Assembly: GCF_944324525.1 (NCBI RefSeq)
Contig: NZ_CALUWS010000006.1
Span: forward strand, 1-64,000
DNA from: an uncultured Desulfovibrio sp.
Lineage (GTDB): Bacteria; Desulfobacterota; Desulfovibrionia; Desulfovibrionales; Desulfovibrionaceae
Length of the DNA stretch: 64,000 nt
Direction: 5' to 3'
The notes beneath the pieces are model-generated. The model saw only the letters and a list, made by a program, of their open reading frames with translations, was not told the origin of the DNA and searched no databases. Below, one piece after another: positions 25,176-33,990 of the stretch (within the stretch, counting starts at the first letter, position 1; each line of letters starts with the position of its first letter). The translations under genes and the position numbers were made by a program.

Positions 25176-25934
25176 TCAGCGCAAAACCGGTTTGCGGCTT
25201 CGCAGCATGGGCTTGCCGAGGCGCAACTCTTCCATGATGCGCGGGATCTCCGCCGCGCGTTCATCCGTGCCGCGCAGCAGAACCAGAACAAGATATAATT
25301 TGCCGCTGCGCTCCATGCGGGTGCGCAGTCCTCTGCCTTCCAGCCGCTGGCGCAGATCGTCCACCGAGGCCTCGTCCCGGAAGGCCCCCACCTGAAAAAC
25401 ATAGTCATGCATGGTGGCGGGCGCGGGCGGCGGGGCCTGCTGCCCTTCGGGCACGGCGGCCTGCATGCCCGGCGGCATGGGCGGCGTCTGGGGAGCGCCG
25501 GGAGCCGCCTGCCCCTGAGCGGGCTGCGGCGGCACCGCCGGCGGCAGCGGCGGGCTGGCCAGCTCCACCGTTTCGCCGGGCGCGGCACGCAGTACGCGGG
25601 AAAAACGCAGCTCCTCGGCGGAAAGGATGCCCTCCGGCTCCCCGTCCGCATCGCCCGGCTCCTGTTCCGGGGCCTCCGTCCCGGCAACGGCGCTTTCCGT
25701 GTCGGTCTCGCCGTCGGGACGCACGTTTCGGGGCGCGTCGCTGCTGTCGGTGCTCATGGGCGTGCTGCTTTCCCACTGGCTGCGGCCGAACATGACGCCG
25801 ACCAGATAGGAGGAAGATATGGCGACCAGCGCCAGAAAAAGTACGGCCAGCATGGAAGGCAGCGTCAGCGGGATACCCGGGCGCGCGGCTTCCTCCTTGC
25901 CGGGGGTCTTTTTCGGGCGGAGGGTATTGGACAT
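25176..25934 (-). CDS. SPOR-domain membrane protein
   Basis: This 252-aa protein has a basic cytoplasmic start, one membrane segment (residues 25-48, LPSMLAVLFLALVAISSSYL) and a long acidic then Pro/Ala-rich periplasmic linker (to about 170). A C-terminal SPOR domain (YVFQVGAFRDEASVDDLRQ) ends the chain. SPOR domains bind denuded septal peptidoglycan, so a division-site role is likely. AAGGAGCTTCC precedes ATG 25934. It is divergent from speA. Confidence 0.87.
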   Translation of the reverse strand: MSNTLRPKKTPGKEEAARPGIPLTLPSMLAVLFLALVAISSSYLVGVMFGRSQWESSTPMSTDSSDAPRNVRPDGETDTESAVAGTEAPEQEPGDADGEPEGILSAEELRFSRVLRAAPGETVELASPPLPPAVPPQPAQGQAAPGAPQTPPMPPGMQAAVPEGQQAPPPAPATMHDYVFQVGAFRDEASVDDLRQRLEGRGLRTRMERSGKLYLVLVLLRGTDERAAEIPRIMEELRLGKPMLRSRKPVLR

Positions 25935-26176
25935 GGAAGCTCCTTGGGCCGTGTTCTCTCTGTTTGCCGTCGTAAGACATAACCTGACGGGTCCTGAAGG
26001 TAAAGAGAGGCGCGCCGGGCCCGCCGGATGCCGGGGCGGCGGCATTGACTTTGCAACGCTTCAACGTACAATGCGCCCGCCTGGCGCGCGCCTTGCGCAT
26101 CCCCGTTCGGAAGGATGGCAGGGCGCTCCCTGTTTACGGCGTCTGGCCGAACATCCAGCCTCACGGAGGAAGCAGA

Positions 26177-28093
26177 GTGGCGAAAAACCGTGCCTTGCAG
26201 CAGTGGCGTGTGGAAGATTCCATCGAACTTTACGGCATCCGCAACTGGGGGGCCGGATATTTCAATGTGGCCGACAACGGCGATGTGGTCGTCTGCCCAC
26301 AGGGGCCCAAGGGGCCGCAGATCCCCATCATGGAGATCATCGCCGGCCTGCATGAGCGCGGCTATGACATGCCCGTCCTCCTGCGCGTGGAAAATATCCT
26401 GGACGCGCGTATCAGCAATATCCATGACTCCTTCCGCAAGGCCATCAAAAATCTGGGCTACAAGGGGCAGTACCGCGGCGTCTTCCCCATCAAGGTCAAT
26501 CAGCAGCAGCAGGTGGTGGAAAAGATCGCCCAGTTCGGCGCCAATTATCACCACGGGCTGGAAGTGGGCTCCAAGGCCGAGCTCATCGCCGCCGTCTCCC
26601 TCATGCGCGACACGGAAGCCTGCCTGATCTGCAACGGTTACAAGGATGAGGAATTTTTCGACCTCGGCCTGCAGGCCCAGCGGCTGGGCTTCAACGTCCA
26701 CTTCGTCATGGAGATGCCCGGCGAGCTGGACCTGCTGCTGGAACGCAGCAAGGCGCTGGGCGTGCGCCCCAATATCGGCGTGCGGGCCAAGCTGGCCGTC
26801 AAGGCCGGCGGCCACTGGACCGATTCCGGCGGCGAGCGTTCGACCTTCGGTCTCGGCGCTTCGCAGATCGTGGATATCGTGGACAAGCTCAAGGCGCAGG
26901 GCATGCTCGACTGCTTCCGCCTGCTGCATTACCACCTCGGCTCGCAGCTCTCCAACATCCGCGACATCCGGCGCGGCGTCATGGAAGGCGCGCGCCTCTA
27001 CGTGGGCCTCGTGCAGGAAGGCGCGCCCATGGGCTACCTCGATCTGGGCGGCGGCCTGGCCGTGGACTATGACGGCTCGCACACCAACTACATCTCCTCC
27101 CGCAACTACACGCTGGACGAATACAGCACCGACGTCGTGGAAGCCATCATGAGCATCCTCGACGAGCAGGATATCCCCCATCCGCACATCATCACGGAGT
27201 CCGGCCGCGCCACCGTGGCCTACTATTCCGTCCTGCTCTTCAATATCCTGGACGTGAGCGCCGTGGAGGAAGTGCAGCTGCCCGAGACCCTCGGAGAAGA
27301 GACGCCCGAACCCGTGCGCAACCTGCGCGAAGTGCTCTCCGGCATCACCCTGCGCAACCTTCAGGAATGCTATAACGACGCCATCTACTACCGGGACGAG
27401 ATGCGGCAGCTCTTTTCCGCCGGCCGCGTGAACCTGCGGCAGCGCACGCTCTCCGAACGCTTCTTCTGGGCCATCATGCTGCGCATCGCCGAAGAAAAGC
27501 GCCGCCTCAAGACCGTCCCCCGCGACCTGCAGGACATCGACGCCAGCCTGGCGGACATCTACTACGGCAACTTCAGCGTGTTCCAGTCCCTGCCGGACTC
27601 CTGGGCCATCGATCAGCTCTTCCCCATCATGCCCATCCACCGGCTGAACGAGTTCCCCTCGCGCCAGGGCATCATCTCGGACATCACCTGCGACTCCGAC
27701 GGCCGCATCGACCACTTCATCGACCCGCAAGGCCTCAAGCATACCCTCGACCTGCACCCCCTGCGCGACGGCGAGGAATACTACCTCGGAGCCTTCCTCG
27801 TGGGGGCCTATCAGGAGACCCTCGGCGACCTGCATAACCTCATGGGCGACACCAACGTCGTCTCCATCCGCTGCGCCGACGACGGCAGCTACGAATACGT
27901 CCGCGAGATCCGCGGCGACTCCGTGGCCGATATCCTGAGCTACGTGGAATACGATCCCCGCCGCATCCTCGATGAACTGCGCAGCACCGCCGAACGCGCC
28001 GTGCGTGAAAAACGCATCTCCCCCAGCGACCGCTACGCCATCCTCCAATGCTTCGAGGACGGCCTGCGCGGCTATACCTATTTTGAAAGATAA
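26177..28093 (+). CDS. speA: SpeA, biosynthetic arginine decarboxylase
   Basis: SpeA makes agmatine from arginine, the first step of polyamine synthesis. The 638-aa PLP enzyme has the PLP lysine in GVFPIKVNQQQ, YHLGSQLSNIRD, YLDLGGGLAVDYDG and the C-terminal GAYQETLGDLHNLMGDT. I chose GTG 26177 (VAKNRALQQWRVEDSIELYG) because GGAGGA lies six bases before it and it matches the family start; the open frame to 26045 lacks a ribosome site and family similarity. Confidence 0.95.
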   Translation: MAKNRALQQWRVEDSIELYGIRNWGAGYFNVADNGDVVVCPQGPKGPQIPIMEIIAGLHERGYDMPVLLRVENILDARISNIHDSFRKAIKNLGYKGQYRGVFPIKVNQQQQVVEKIAQFGANYHHGLEVGSKAELIAAVSLMRDTEACLICNGYKDEEFFDLGLQAQRLGFNVHFVMEMPGELDLLLERSKALGVRPNIGVRAKLAVKAGGHWTDSGGERSTFGLGASQIVDIVDKLKAQGMLDCFRLLHYHLGSQLSNIRDIRRGVMEGARLYVGLVQEGAPMGYLDLGGGLAVDYDGSHTNYISSRNYTLDEYSTDVVEAIMSILDEQDIPHPHIITESGRATVAYYSVLLFNILDVSAVEEVQLPETLGEETPEPVRNLREVLSGITLRNLQECYNDAIYYRDEMRQLFSAGRVNLRQRTLSERFFWAIMLRIAEEKRRLKTVPRDLQDIDASLADIYYGNFSVFQSLPDSWAIDQLFPIMPIHRLNEFPSRQGIISDITCDSDGRIDHFIDPQGLKHTLDLHPLRDGEEYYLGAFLVGAYQETLGDLHNLMGDTNVVSIRCADDGSYEYVREIRGDSVADILSYVEYDPRRILDELRSTAERAVREKRISPSDRYAILQCFEDGLRGYTYFER

Positions 28094-28102
28094 AGGGAAT
28101 TT

Positions 28103-28144
28103 GGGGGGAAGGGCCCCTTTGTGGACAAAGGGGCCCTTCCCCCC
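28103..28144. repeat. Family 3 hairpin repeat (copy 1)
   Basis: GGGGGGAAGGGCCCCTTTG and its exact complement are separated by TGGA, a 19-bp perfect stem, ten bases after the speA stop. It is followed by CACACCCCCCATCCCCCC and AAAAACCTTACTTGTTC. The same arrangement occurs at 46886-46960. Confidence 0.8.
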
Positions 28145-28242
28145 ACACCCCCCATCCCCCCAAAAACCTTACTTGTTCAGGTGCAAACCGTCGCGGCATA
28201 CAGGCCGTCGCCCGACCTCACGCCAGCCAAACTCTGTGCAAA

Positions 28243-28278
28243 GAGGCCGGACAGTTTTCGCTGTCCAGCCTCTTTTTT
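28243..28278 (+). terminator. Rho-independent terminator downstream of speA
   Basis: GAGGCCGGACAG - TTTTCG - CTGTCCAGCCTC is followed by TTTTTT, 150 bases after the speA stop. Confidence 0.8.
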
Positions 28279-28373
28279 CATGCCGGGGGGGCGTGACAGA
28301 CGCGCGGCGTCTTGCGGGGCTGCGTCGCCATGCGCTGATCTGAATAAAAGTTTTGGGAAGGGAGAGGGGGAGC

Positions 28374-28435
28374 GCGAGGGGGAGAGGGAGAACCGTTTTT
28401 CAAAACGGTTTCCCTCTCCCCCTCGCAAAAAATAT
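28374..28435. repeat. Large near-perfect hairpin, unassigned
   Basis: GCGAGGGGGAGAGGGA..AACCGTTTT pairs with AAAACGGTT..CCCTCTCCCCCTCGC over about 25 bp with a single extra base, and is followed by AAAAAATATT. There is no T run on either strand right after the stem, so it is not a simple terminator. Confidence 0.6.
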
Positions 28436-28449
28436 TCCCTTACGAAAGA

Positions 28450-28490
28450 GAGGCCGGTTTTCCCGCGTATCGCGCGGGAAAACCGGCCTC
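28450..28490 (-). terminator. Hairpin terminator downstream of the CoA-disulfide-reductase-like gene
   Basis: GAGGCCGGTTTTCCCGCG and its exact complement form an 18-bp stem with a 5-base loop, 30 bases after the stop at 28520. The T tract on the minus strand is weak (TCTTTCG). Confidence 0.5.
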
Positions 28491-28519
28491 TTGCAAGCGC
28501 AGGGGATACCTGTCAGGCG

Positions 28520-30229
28520 TTAGGGCTTGAGGCCCATTTTCATGACGGCCTGCATGCCGCCCATGCTGTTGGAGAGGTCGGAGACGCCGTGGCGGGCCAG
28601 TACGAGCAGGGTGTCGTAGGCGCGCAGGCCGGTATTGCAGATGAGGGCCACCGGGCGGTCCTTGGGCACTTCATTGATGCGGGCGCGGATCTCTTCCAGC
28701 GGGATGGAGTGCCAGTCGGGGTATTGTTCCTGCACGGCCTTGCCGGCCTTGGCCGGGCGGGCGTCGATGAAGAAGACGTTGTTGTCCGCGCGGTTCTGCC
28801 AGAGTTCCATGAATGTGTCGGCGGTGATGGGGGTGAAGCGGCCGGCCAGCACGTTGTCGGCCACGTTGGCCACCACGTTGACCACGTCCATGGCGCCGGC
28901 AAAGGGCGGGGCGTAGCTGATCTCGAGGTTGGAGATGTCGTCCACCGTGGGTTTGGCGAACTGGAGAGCGCCGGCCACGGCGTCGATGCGGGCCTTGAGG
29001 GCGTCGCCGGCGGTGCAGGCTCCCTGCATGCCGAGGACGCGGCGGCTGGCCTTATCCACTACGATCTCAAGGCTCATGAGTTCCTTTTCGGGGTAGAAGT
29101 GAGCGCGGTCCACCTGTTCCACGCTGACGGACACGGCGTCGAAGCCTTCCTTGCGGGCCTTGTCGATGGTGAGGCCCACGCCGCAGAAGGACATGTCGAA
29201 GAGTTTGACGATCCAGGTGCCCACATAGCCGGGGAAGGTGGCCTTGCCGCCGGCAAGGTTGGTGCCGATGACGCGGCCCTGCCGGTTGGCCATGCTGCCC
29301 AGGGGCAGGTAGCCCGGTTTGCCGGTGATGAGGTTGGGGATGGAGACGCAGTCGCCGCCGGCGTAGATGTCCGGGTCGGAGGTCTGCATGTATTCATTGA
29401 CGGCAATGGCGCCGAAGGGGGTGACGTCGAGGCCGGCATCCTTGGCAAGCTGGCCGTTGGGCGTGAAGCCGGCGGCAAAGATGACGAGCTGGGCCTCGAT
29501 CTCCCGCTTGTCGGTCACGACCTTGCAGACCTTGCCGTCCTTGCCTTCCAGGCGCAGCACCTTTTCGCCGGTGTACACGTCGGCATTATGCTTGGTGCAG
29601 TCCACGGCGGCCATGCGGGCGAGCTGGGCGGAGAGCACGCCGGGCAGGATCTGATCCATCATTTCCACCACGGAGACCTTGACGCCCCACATGTCCGCCA
29701 GGGCCACGGCCGCTTCCAGACCGATGAAGCCGCCGCCCACGACCACGGCCTGTTTGACGGAGCCGTTCTCGCAGGCATGGCGGATGGTCTCCGCGGCTTC
29801 CAGACGGGTCAGGGAGAGGACGTTGCCGAGGTCACGGCCTTCCACCGGAGGCACGCGCGGGGTCGCGCCGGTGGCGAGCACCAGTTTGTCGTAGGAGAGG
29901 GTATCTTCCTGACCGGTCACTACGTTTTTGACGCGCACGGTCTTGGCCGCGCGGTCGATGGCGGTGGCGCGCGTCTGGATGCGCACGGTCACGTCCTTGA
30001 GTTCGGCAAAGAATTTGGGATCGCGGATGACGTTGTAGGGCGTGGCGCGCAGGTCGTTGACCGTGTTCACTTCGCCGGAGACGTAGTAGGGGATGCCGCA
30101 GCCGCCGTAGGAGATGTTGACGTTTTCGTCGATGAGGGTCACCTCGGCGTCGGGCAGGAGGCGTTTGCAGCGGCAGGCCGCCTTGGGACCAAGAGCAACG
30201 CCGCCGATAACAAGGATCTTCTGAGGCAT
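28520..30229 (-). CDS. CoA-disulfide reductase-like flavoprotein with C-terminal rhodanese
   Basis: This 569-aa cytoplasmic protein has an FAD/NAD(P) pyridine nucleotide-disulfide reductase part (GGVALGPKAACRCK, ATGATPRVPP, VVVGGGFIGLEAA, IYAGGDCVSIP). The single redox Cys sits in YGGCGIPYY, as in CoA-disulfide reductases. From about residue 470 a rhodanese domain follows, with the active Cys in LICNTGLRAYD. Such fusions reduce CoA disulfides, persulfides or polysulfides; in a sulfate reducer a polysulfide role is plausible. CAGGAGA precedes ATG 30229. It is followed upstream by selB (32 bases). Confidence 0.9.
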   Translation of the reverse strand: MPQKILVIGGVALGPKAACRCKRLLPDAEVTLIDENVNISYGGCGIPYYVSGEVNTVNDLRATPYNVIRDPKFFAELKDVTVRIQTRATAIDRAAKTVRVKNVVTGQEDTLSYDKLVLATGATPRVPPVEGRDLGNVLSLTRLEAAETIRHACENGSVKQAVVVGGGFIGLEAAVALADMWGVKVSVVEMMDQILPGVLSAQLARMAAVDCTKHNADVYTGEKVLRLEGKDGKVCKVVTDKREIEAQLVIFAAGFTPNGQLAKDAGLDVTPFGAIAVNEYMQTSDPDIYAGGDCVSIPNLITGKPGYLPLGSMANRQGRVIGTNLAGGKATFPGYVGTWIVKLFDMSFCGVGLTIDKARKEGFDAVSVSVEQVDRAHFYPEKELMSLEIVVDKASRRVLGMQGACTAGDALKARIDAVAGALQFAKPTVDDISNLEISYAPPFAGAMDVVNVVANVADNVLAGRFTPITADTFMELWQNRADNNVFFIDARPAKAGKAVQEQYPDWHSIPLEEIRARINEVPKDRPVALICNTGLRAYDTLLVLARHGVSDLSNSMGGMQAVMKMGLKP

Positions 30230-30261
30230 GGCATGTTCTCCTGTTAGGAGTTGAGGGGGAA

Positions 30262-32214
30262 TCAGGAGGGCTGACGCGTGCGCAAGTGCCGTGCGTCGCC
30301 TACTCTGACGGTGATCTTTTCCCTGTCCATGTATTCGAGCAGGGCTATGAGAAATTTGCGGGAAAGGCCGGTGATCTCCTTGAGGCCGGCAAGGCCGAGA
30401 TCGTCGTGGTCGGCGAACCACTGCCGGGTGCGGGACAGGATCTCCTCCAGCGGGGCGGCGGCATAATAGAGGCCGTCGGCCACGCGGACGAGCGCCTTTT
30501 CCTCGCAGAGCAGACGCAGCACGGGAGCGGCTTCCTTCTGGCTGACGTCAAGTTCCGCGAGAACGTCCTTGAGGTTGGGCGGGGCCATGCCGCCCGCTTC
30601 ATGGGCGGCCAGCAGCTTTTGCCGCAGGCCCTGCTGATCCCCGGCCAGGGAGACGGTATGCGAGGGCAGGCGCAGACCGTCGCCCTCCTGGACGAGGAGG
30701 CCTTTCTTGATGGCGCTTTCCAGGACGCGCTGCACGAGACGGGGCGGGAGGTCCTTGCTCCAGCCCGCACAGATGGCTCCCTGCCCGTGGACGGGCTTGA
30801 GGGGGTGCTTGCGGTGCAGTTCGTCGGCGCGCCGGCAGGCGGCCTGCATGAGCAGGTTGAAGGCCTCGCCGTCTATCCATTGGCGCTGCTCCCGGTTCCA
30901 GCAGATGAGCTTGCCGCGTGAGGCAAGATCCACCAGCAGCTTGTGCAGCTGCGAGGCGGGGAGGCCGGAAAGCGCCTGCAATGTCGGGACATCGCAGCCC
31001 ATGACGTGCCGGATCTCCATGATGGCCAGCACAAGGGCCATGCCGCCGTCTTCGGCCAGGCGGGCGGGCGTGGCCAGTGCGGCAAGCTCGCGGAACAGTT
31101 CCAGGTTGCGGGCGCGGCGCGGGGCGCGGGCGCGCAGTTCCGGGGGCAGGGGCGAAACGATGCTGCCGCCGGCCACGGTACGCAGGGGCGAATAGGCCCG
31201 GACGACGCAATGATCCCCGAAGACGCCGGCCAGCGGCTGCGGGAAGCGCAGTTCCGCCAGGCAGGATTCGCCGGGAGCGAGGCGGTCCCGGTCGAAGAAG
31301 ACGACGCGCGCGGCGCATTCCTGCGTCCCGTGGTGGAAGTGGACTTCCGTACGCTGGCGCAGGGCCCGGGGCGCGGAGGGAAGGCAGGTCAGTTGCAGCA
31401 GCCAGCGCCGGGCGGGGAAGAGCGTCCCCGGGCGGGCCAGCACCTGCCCGCGGCGCAGGCTGTCCGTTTCCGTGCCCTGAACGTTGATGGCGCAACGCTG
31501 GCCCGCGCGCACGACCTCGGCGGCCGCGCCGTGACGCTGCAGGGCCCGTGCGCGGACGGGGATATCCTCGGGCATGGCGGAAAGCTCCTCGCCGCTTTCC
31601 AGCCCGCCGGAGATGACGGTGCCGGTCACCACCGTTCCGTGGCCCTTCATGCCGAACACGCGGTCGATGGGCAGGCGGAAGAGGTCGGTGGGCACGCGGG
31701 GCGGGATCTCGGCCGCACAGCGGTAGATGTGGGCGCGCAGGGCATCGATGCCCTCGCCGGTGACGGAAGAGACGGGGAAGATGGGGGCCTGTTCCAGAAA
31801 ACTCCCCTTGAGGAAGGAGCGAACGTCTTCCGTGACGAGTTCGAGCCACTGGGCATCCACCATGTCGCACTTGGTCAGGGCCACGAAACCGCGAGTGATG
31901 CCGAGCAGGGTGCAGATGTCGAGGTGTTCGCGGGTCTGCGGCATGACGCCTTCATCCGCGGCGATGACCAGCATGACGAAATCCACCCCCGCCGCGCCGG
32001 CCACCATGTTCTTGACGAAGCGCTCATGCCCCGGCACATCGACGATGCCCAGCCGTTCCCCGTCGGGGAGTTCGGCCCAGGCAAAGCCCAGTTCGATGGT
32101 GATGCCGCGCCGTTTCTCCTCTTCGAGGCGGTCGCAGTCGATGCCGGTCAGCGCGCGCACCAGCGAGGTCTTGCCGTGATCGATGTGTCCCGCCGTGCCC
32201 AGTACAAGCGCCAT
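30262..32214 (-). CDS. selB: SelB, selenocysteine-specific elongation factor
   Basis: SelB delivers Sec-tRNA to in-frame UGA codons by binding the SECIS hairpin. The GTPase domain shows [28 protein letters not shown] and TKCD; the beta-barrel domains follow ([14 protein letters not shown]). The C-terminal 250 residues hold winged-helix repeats (ending [30 protein letters not shown]) that bind SECIS RNA. At 650 aa it has family length. AAAGGAG precedes ATG 32214 ([15 protein letters not shown]). Its presence shows the organism decodes UGA as Sec. selA, selD and selC were not seen in the window. Confidence 0.97.
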   Translation of the reverse strand: MALVLGTAGHIDHGKTSLVRALTGIDCDRLEEEKRRGITIELGFAWAELPDGERLGIVDVPGHERFVKNMVAGAAGVDFVMLVIAADEGVMPQTREHLDICTLLGITRGFVALTKCDMVDAQWLELVTEDVRSFLKGSFLEQAPIFPVSSVTGEGIDALRAHIYRCAAEIPPRVPTDLFRLPIDRVFGMKGHGTVVTGTVISGGLESGEELSAMPEDIPVRARALQRHGAAAEVVRAGQRCAINVQGTETDSLRRGQVLARPGTLFPARRWLLQLTCLPSAPRALRQRTEVHFHHGTQECAARVVFFDRDRLAPGESCLAELRFPQPLAGVFGDHCVVRAYSPLRTVAGGSIVSPLPPELRARAPRRARNLELFRELAALATPARLAEDGGMALVLAIMEIRHVMGCDVPTLQALSGLPASQLHKLLVDLASRGKLICWNREQRQWIDGEAFNLLMQAACRRADELHRKHPLKPVHGQGAICAGWSKDLPPRLVQRVLESAIKKGLLVQEGDGLRLPSHTVSLAGDQQGLRQKLLAAHEAGGMAPPNLKDVLAELDVSQKEAAPVLRLLCEEKALVRVADGLYYAAAPLEEILSRTRQWFADHDDLGLAGLKEITGLSRKFLIALLEYMDREKITVRVGDARHLRTRQPS

Positions 32215-32343
32215 GAAACAACTCCTTTCCGCGGAAAGCGCATGGAAGAATTGCACTGGATATAGCCTGTTCCGGGGATAAGCGCAATGCCGTCGCCGCG
32301 CAGGCGGGGGGAAGATTTTTGGCTGCGGCCGGCCTTTCCCGCA

Positions 32344-33711
32344 TCAGGAACGGCTGGAACAGCGGGCATCCCGCTGTTTGATGGGCTTGCCGGTATGGTA
32401 TTCGAGCCAGTACCGCAGGAAGGTGAAGGCGTCGGCATGGTGCAGGCGCTTTTTTTCCTGCATGCGGATGTCCGCGGTATGGATGGTGCTGTACAGATCC
32501 GCCGCGTCCTCGCCGTTCCAGGTGGCATGTCCGATGCCGAGGAAGAGCGGCAGGCTGCTGTTGTTGCGGTTGTACTCCCGCAGGGACTGCTGGATGGCGA
32601 GGGTATGTTCCTCCGCCTGGGAGGCGCTGCAGGTGGGGAGGATGATGACGAATTCGTCCCCGCCCAGCCGGATGAGGCTGTGCGGAGCGCGGATGCTGCG
32701 TTGCAGGAGACGGCTGGCCTCGATGAGCAGGCGATCCCCCTGATCGTGCCCCAGAGTGTCGTTGATGAGCTTGAGGCCGCTGACGTCGCAGTAGATGACG
32801 CTCAGCGGCAGGGAGAGCTCGCTGTTCCATGAGGGGGCGTTCTGGGTGAGGAATTCGCGATTGTAGAGATCCGTAAGCGAATCGGTGAGGGCCTTGTGGC
32901 GCAGACTGGCCTGTATGCGGCGGTGCAGGGAGAGATCCGTATGCAGAGCGATGATGCGTGTGGCCCTGTTCTGCGCATCGCGCTGCACCACCTGGCCGCG
33001 CTGCATGACCCAGAGGAAGCGTCCTTCCTTGTGGCGGAGGCGGCAGCAGCATTCAAAGTAGTCGCCGCGTTCCGTGGTCAGGGCGATGGTGCGCTGCAGG
33101 GTCAGGATGTGCGTCCGGTCGTCAGGGTGCAGGGCATCGATCCACGCACTGACGTCATTGGGCAGCTCCTGCTCGCCGGAATAGCCCAGCATGGCCCGGT
33201 AATGCTGATTGAAGAAAAAGGCATCCGTCTGCGGGTTCCAGTCCCAGAGGCCGTCTTCGGAAGCGAAGGGGAAGGGCAGGGACCCCTGATCCGGCAGGGG
33301 AAAGAGGGGGCTTTCCTCCTCGGGAGGGAGGAGGGCGGCCTGCCGGTCGGCCGCGGCGACGCCATGCAGGCTGCCGCCGACCATGATGGCCCGGTTCTGC
33401 TCGTTGCGCAGCAGCACCGCGCCGAGCGCCACGAGCACGCTGCCCTGACGCGGCCCGCTGCGGACAAGGAAGGTGTCCCGCAGGCGGTCGCCCATATCCG
33501 CGTTGTGCAGGATATCGTCAAGGCTGGTGTTCTCGCCTATGGAGCCGAACATGTCGCGGATCTCGCCGCGCAGGATGCTGGCCCGTTCCGGAGGCAGGCC
33601 CAGCAAATGGCGGCAGGTCGCGTCAAGATGGATAAGATCCCTGTCGCCGTTGTAAAACCAGAACCCGCAAGTATCCGCTACGCCGTGGCAGGAAGGGGGG
33701 CTGCAGATCAT
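32344..33711 (-). CDS. Diguanylate cyclase with PAS domain (copy 1)
   Basis: This 455-aa soluble protein makes cyclic di-GMP. The N-terminal sensor-like part (1-150) is followed by a PAS domain (150-270; LWDWNPQTDAFFFNQHYRAMLGY, LHPDDR) and a GGDEF domain (285-430) with the intact LGGDEF active site. The inhibitory I-site RxxD is RAPH, so product inhibition is probably lost. It is a paralogue of the adjacent gene at 33991-35313 in architecture and sequence. No signal peptide or clear membrane segment is seen. Confidence 0.9.
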   Translation of the reverse strand: MICSPPSCHGVADTCGFWFYNGDRDLIHLDATCRHLLGLPPERASILRGEIRDMFGSIGENTSLDDILHNADMGDRLRDTFLVRSGPRQGSVLVALGAVLLRNEQNRAIMVGGSLHGVAAADRQAALLPPEEESPLFPLPDQGSLPFPFASEDGLWDWNPQTDAFFFNQHYRAMLGYSGEQELPNDVSAWIDALHPDDRTHILTLQRTIALTTERGDYFECCCRLRHKEGRFLWVMQRGQVVQRDAQNRATRIIALHTDLSLHRRIQASLRHKALTDSLTDLYNREFLTQNAPSWNSELSLPLSVIYCDVSGLKLINDTLGHDQGDRLLIEASRLLQRSIRAPHSLIRLGGDEFVIILPTCSASQAEEHTLAIQQSLREYNRNNSSLPLFLGIGHATWNGEDAADLYSTIHTADIRMQEKKRLHHADAFTFLRYWLEYHTGKPIKQRDARCSSRS

Positions 33712-33990
33712 AAAGTCGAATCTCCGACAGCGGTTTCAGCGTCAGGTTGAGGTTGGATGCCCGTTTTCGTGTCTCTATTGTATAAATTCGGCCTGAGCTG
33801 TCAACATATGCCCCTTTTTCGCCGGTATGGCGGCAGGAAAGGGGAAATTTGATGCGAAACGGCGAGTGGAAAGCAGGTAAAACCATTTTTGAGGGAGGCT
33901 GGTCTCTGGAAGGGCGGAAGCGTGCGGTACGCGCCCGCTGGGGAGAGCGTGCGGCCGTCCGGCAGGGAGAAAGGGGGCTGGGCCGCTTCC

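Noticed and set aside
26045..26176. Longer speA start at 26045
   Set aside because: GTG 26177 has GGAGGA at proper spacing and matches the family N-terminus; the extension has neither.
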